Source: Ignavibacteriales bacterium (GTDB taxonomy: Bacteria > Bacteroidota > Ignavibacteria > UBA10030). From it: 15,750 nucleotides of DNA. Made by a program: the position numbers and the translations under genes. The DNA lies in assembly GCA_016207365.1 (NCBI GenBank), contig JACQPU010000171.1:1-15750 (forward strand). The letters run 5' to 3'. The notes under the pieces were generated by a model. That model saw nothing but the letters and a program-made list of their open reading frames with translations. It had not been told where the DNA came from and did no database searches. The stretch's first letter is position 1; each line of letters begins with the position of its first letter. Shown here piece after piece: positions 12,929-15,750 of the stretch.

Positions 12929-13740
12929 GGTTTCCTGTCCCCAAGAACCCGATTTGTGTCGGTGAGAGTCTGCACTGGGGTAAGACCGATGCTTTTCAGG
13001 CGGTCGTCGATTTCCCTGAGAAGGGACTCTGCGTTCGGCCTCCACTCGCTCGCGGGATACCGTTCAAGAAAGCCCTTCAGAACATCACGGGCTTCTCGGT
13101 ACCGTTTCCTGTAAAAGAGCACCTCACCCTTCTTGAAATACGCCGACTCGGCATATTGGGAATCATGATGCTTTTCGAGCACGTGGTCAAACGAGATCCC
13201 CGCGGCCCGATAATACTCCATCTTCATGTAAATGAGTCCGCTCTCGAATTCCTTCCGAGCAAGTTTCGTATTGAGCTCAACGATCTTTGCTTCCGCCTCC
13301 GGAACCCGCGGATCCGTCGGATGATACTCGATGAACGCCTGAAACTGATCGATGGCCTTCTTCGTTTCTTCCTGCTCAAGGTAATACGGCCTCGACTGCT
13401 CATAATGGGACAGTGCCTTCTTGTAACGTGCGTCGGCGACCAATTCGCTCGTTGGCATGGAACGAATTACGACGTCGTACTCATAGGCCGCAAGAATGTA
13501 CTCCCCCCTATGGAACTTCGCCTCACCCATGAGATACTGGGCATCGTCAGCAAGTGCAGCTCCGGGATACTGAAGGGTCAGAAGCCGGAATTCGTCATAG
13601 GCTTCCTGATAATCCCTGTTCTCGTACAGTTTCATTGCGCTCTCAAAAATCGCCTCGGCACTGCGCGGGGGGGCCACCTCATCCTGTGAACATCCGGCCA
13701 GCAATCCAGCTACCGCACACACCATTGCATATCGGAACAT
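12925..13740 (-). CDS. bamD: Outer membrane protein assembly lipoprotein BamD
   Basis: BamD is a lipid-anchored periplasmic TPR protein of the BAM complex, which inserts beta-barrel proteins into the outer membrane; its presence shows a diderm. From ATG 13740 the product has 271 residues. The lipobox is L-A-G-C at 14-17, with C17 to be acylated. About five TPR-like repeats follow (for example D-Y-Q-E-A-Y-D-E-F-R near 44-53, then E-Y-I-L-A-A-Y-E-Y). The family features D-Q-F-Q-A-F-I-E-Y-H-P and a late K-R-Y-R-E-A-R are visible. The stop of the upstream capA gene lies 1 nt before this ATG. A start at 13767 would add nine residues inside capA and would lengthen the signal peptide, so it is less likely. 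Other TPR lipoproteins are possible but less likely. Confidence 0.88.
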   Translation of the reverse strand: MFRYAMVCAVAGLLAGCSQDEVAPPRSAEAIFESAMKLYENRDYQEAYDEFRLLTLQYPGAALADDAQYLMGEAKFHRGEYILAAYEYDVVIRSMPTSELVADARYKKALSHYEQSRPYYLEQEETKKAIDQFQAFIEYHPTDPRVPEAEAKIVELNTKLARKEFESGLIYMKMEYYRAAGISFDHVLEKHHDSQYAESAYFKKGEVLFYRKRYREARDVLKGFLERYPASEWRPNAESLLREIDDRLKSIGLTPVQTLTDTNRVLGDRKP

Positions 13741-13741
13741 G

Positions 13742-14788
13742 TTAGTGATCGAAACGGCTGACGACAAGTTCGGTTCCCTTTCGTGTGATCCGTACTGATG
13801 AAAGACGCTGCAGGCGGGTCAGGATGCTCTCCACCACCTCCTCGGACACTGAAAATGTCGGCCTGTTTGAGGCCAGGAAAGGCACGAGCGCAACGTTTTC
13901 CACCTTCGTTTGACCCCCCGATTTCCGCACCGTTAACGATGCCCCGAATGATTTCTGTGTCCATTCGCGCTGCTGCTGAAGAAAGAGGCAGTTCCCCAAG
14001 GAGTAGAAGATCCACGTATTCTTGTACAGCTCTATTCCCTGAGGGACATGTGGGTGATGGCCGAACACCACATCAGCCCCGGCATCTGCTAACATTCTCA
14101 TCTGACCCAACGTGTATTTTGACGGTGCATCGGCGTATTCGACACCGCCGTGGTAGCTCGCGATCACGAGGTCCGCCACCTGTCGAAGATCACTGATCTC
14201 ACGTTGCATCCTTTTCCCCTCAAAAACTGAGATCCGCCCCGACCATTCTTTCCCTCTGTTGACAAATTCTGTATAAGCGAGAAATCCGAGACGGATTCCA
14301 TTTCGCTCTACGACCGCTGGCGGAAACAGTTCAACCGAATCTTTCGAAGTGCCGGTCCAGAGAACACCTTCAGCGGCAAGAAAGTCGATTGTTTGGGCAA
14401 GGGCCTCGCGGCCATAGTCGAACGCATGATTGTTAGACGTTGAAACGACTGAGATTCCCCCAAGGCGAAGGGCCTGCGCCGCCTGAGGAGGAGCACAGAA
14501 GCGGTATCGATCGCTCGGGTGCTGTGTTTCCCCGCCGAGGTCGGCAATCTGGCTTTCCAGATTCGCGAAGACGACATCGTAGCTGACCAAAACCTGCTGC
14601 ATCTCCCCGAACGGGTATGCTATGTCACCTGTCAGGAGAACCTGACCGACCGAGCGCCCGAGGTTCACATCGCCGAGCGCCATGACTGTGACACGCGTCG
14701 AATCCTGAACCTGGGCCGGCGAATGCGGTGCAATAAAGGCCAGTGCAACGACTGCACAGAGCGTCGTGAACCTACCCGTAGATGCCAC
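13742..14788 (-). CDS. CapA family exported metallophosphatase-fold protein
   Basis: A 348-residue protein of the CapA/PgsA family, named after poly-gamma-glutamate capsule synthesis, with a metallophosphoesterase-like fold. The N-terminal signal peptide (about residues 1-26, ending near P-A-Q) suggests export. Metal-site-like motifs are A-L-G-D-V-N-L-G-R (37-45, D40), F-A-N-L-E-S (74-79, N77), S-N-N-H-A-F-D-Y-G (118-126, N120 and H121), S-Y-H-G-G (211-215) and F-G-H-H-P-H-V-P-Q-G (242-251). None of pgsB, pgsC or capB is nearby, so a capsule role is not supported; many members have unknown substrates. Start is GTG at 14788, overlapping the dehydrogenase end by 17 nt, with no clear Shine-Dalgarno. 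No later ATG would keep the signal peptide. Confidence 0.85.
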   Translation of the reverse strand: MASTGRFTTLCAVVALAFIAPHSPAQVQDSTRVTVMALGDVNLGRSVGQVLLTGDIAYPFGEMQQVLVSYDVVFANLESQIADLGGETQHPSDRYRFCAPPQAAQALRLGGISVVSTSNNHAFDYGREALAQTIDFLAAEGVLWTGTSKDSVELFPPAVVERNGIRLGFLAYTEFVNRGKEWSGRISVFEGKRMQREISDLRQVADLVIASYHGGVEYADAPSKYTLGQMRMLADAGADVVFGHHPHVPQGIELYKNTWIFYSLGNCLFLQQQREWTQKSFGASLTVRKSGGQTKVENVALVPFLASNRPTFSVSEEVVESILTRLQRLSSVRITRKGTELVVSRFDH

Positions 14789-15750
14789 GCAGTTTCAGGG
14801 TCGATGCGACCTTATCGATCGCGAGGATGTATGCTCCGATTCTGAGCGTCACGTTGAACCGGTCGGCCGTTTCATAGACCGCCGTAAAAGCAGACTTCAT
14901 CATTTTCTCAAGGCGCCTGTTCACGCGTTCAAGCGACCAGAAGTATCCGACGCGGTCCTGAACCCATTCGAAGTACGATACCGTAACGCCCCCGGCGTTT
15001 GACAGGATATCGGGAATCACGAGGATCCCGCGTTCCTGGAGAATTGGATCCGCTGTTGCGGACGTCGGACCGTTGGCTCCTTCACAAATGATCTTCGCTT
15101 TGATCTTCGCTGCGTTTTTTCTCGTTATCTGGTCTTCACGCGCCGCGGGCACCAACACGTCGCAGTCCAACTCAAGCAATTGCTCATTCGTGATCGATTC
15201 GCCTCCGGAAAACCCGGCAAGCGTCTTGTTCTTTGCCGTCCATTCCAACGCCTTGCCAAGATCAATACCCTTCTTGTTATAGTACCCGCCTGACACATCA
15301 CTAATGGCAATGACCTTGCAACCTTGCTCCTGCATGAGTTTGGCCGAGACCGCACCAACGTTTCCAAATCCCTGCACAACCACCGTGGTTTTTTTGGGCT
15401 TCATTCCCAATCGTTCCATGGCGGCAAGGGTCACAATCATGCATCCACGGCCTGTTGCTTCTTTTCTTCCCAGTGACCCTCCCAGAATGAGCGGCTTTCC
15501 GGTCACAACAGCTGTTTCTGTCCGCTTCATGTGCATGCTATAGGTGTCCATGATCCACGCCATGATTTGCTCATTTGTGTTCATGTCCGGAGCCGGGACA
15601 TCCTTGTCCGGACCCAGAATCTCGAGCAAATTCGCAGTGTATCGCCGCGTGATCTTCTCGATTTCGAGCAAAGTCAGTTTTGATGGATCACAGCGCACGC
15701 CCCCTTTGGCTCCGCCAAACGGGATGTTCATGATCGCGCATTTCCAGGTC
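14772..15750 (-). CDS. Glu/Leu/Phe/Val dehydrogenase (probable glutamate dehydrogenase), 5' part outside window
   Basis: The C-terminal 325 residues of a hexameric NAD(P)-dependent amino-acid dehydrogenase; the first ~90-100 residues lie past the right edge. The reading frame begins at 15749 with T-W-K-C-A-I and continues P-F-G-G-A-K-G-G-V (visible residues 10-18), then D-V-P-A-P-D-M-N-T, the segment that carries the catalytic Asp in the family. Next come G-R-K-E-A-T-G-R-G, the NAD-binding G-F-G-N-V-G, a long C-terminal domain with N-A-G-G-V-T-V-S-Y-F-E-W-V-Q, and the end L-R-G-I-Y-G. These features match glutamate dehydrogenases (2-oxoglutarate plus ammonia to glutamate, reversible). Leucine or phenylalanine specificity cannot be ruled out without the N-terminal part. 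The first ATG visible in the window (15731) is internal, not the start. The stop lies inside the capA start region. Confidence 0.9.
   Translation of the reverse strand, partial: TWKCAIMNIPFGGAKGGVRCDPSKLTLLEIEKITRRYTANLLEILGPDKDVPAPDMNTNEQIMAWIMDTYSMHMKRTETAVVTGKPLILGGSLGRKEATGRGCMIVTLAAMERLGMKPKKTTVVVQGFGNVGAVSAKLMQEQGCKVIAISDVSGGYYNKKGIDLGKALEWTAKNKTLAGFSGGESITNEQLLELDCDVLVPAAREDQITRKNAAKIKAKIICEGANGPTSATADPILQERGILVIPDILSNAGGVTVSYFEWVQDRVGYFWSLERVNRRLEKMMKSAFTAVYETADRFNVTLRIGAYILAIDKVASTLKLRGIYG

Noticed and set aside
12929..13045. Longer N-terminus for the thioesterase
   Set aside because: The extra 39 codons fall entirely within bamD, are unlike the family, and the ATG at 12928 has a good Shine-Dalgarno and ATGA overlap.

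Overview
The window is a densely packed bacterial chromosome segment of moderate GC (about half by eye), with no mobile elements, RNA genes, CRISPR arrays or long repeats visible. The gene content points to a diderm of the FCB group (Bacteroidota / Ignavibacteriota-like). The evidence is a secreted metalloprotease ending in a type IX secretion (Por) sorting-type domain, a BamD lipoprotein, a bacillithiol biosynthesis deacetylase (BshB1), and a CcmF with a long loop. The exact phylum is an inference.

Left block (1-4767, all minus strand), in transcription order: xseA - xseB - dxs - a Gfo/Idh/MocA oxidoreductase - a SAM hydrolase (SAM hydroxide adenosyltransferase) cut by the left edge. The first four junctions are extremely tight: a 4-nt ATGA overlap, then 2-nt, 5-nt and 36-nt gaps. 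Exonuclease VII and isoprenoid precursor synthesis (DXP pathway) are therefore transcriptionally linked.

A 125-bp divergent region (4768-4892) separates xseA from bshB1 (4893-5618, plus strand), the only plus-strand gene. It holds back-to-back promoter candidates that both fit TTG-N20-TAnnTT; the xseA one would give a leaderless transcript.

Right block (5718-15750, all minus strand), in transcription order: glutamate-family dehydrogenase (5' cut by the right edge) - CapA-like metallophosphatase - bamD - acyl-CoA thioesterase - secreted HExxH metalloprotease - ccmA - ccmB - ccmC - ccmD - ccmE - ccmF. The genes overlap or are separated by a few bases, except for 92 nt before the protease and 51 nt between ccmA and ccmB. 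The ccm genes form a complete heme export/attachment module. CcmE carries Cys-x-x-x-Tyr instead of His-x-x-x-Tyr, and no ccmG, ccmH or ccmI is present. That is the signature of the variant cytochrome c maturation System I (System I*) known from archaea and some bacteria. CcmF carries an enlarged soluble C-terminal domain.

The most notable observations are the CcmE/CcmH variant system, coupling of a T9SS-type protease to ccmA, a Gfo/Idh/MocA enzyme lacking the usual catalytic histidine, the divergent leaderless promoter pair, and a short ccmD gene that is easy to miss. No entirely new system is evident; most genes belong to recognised families.
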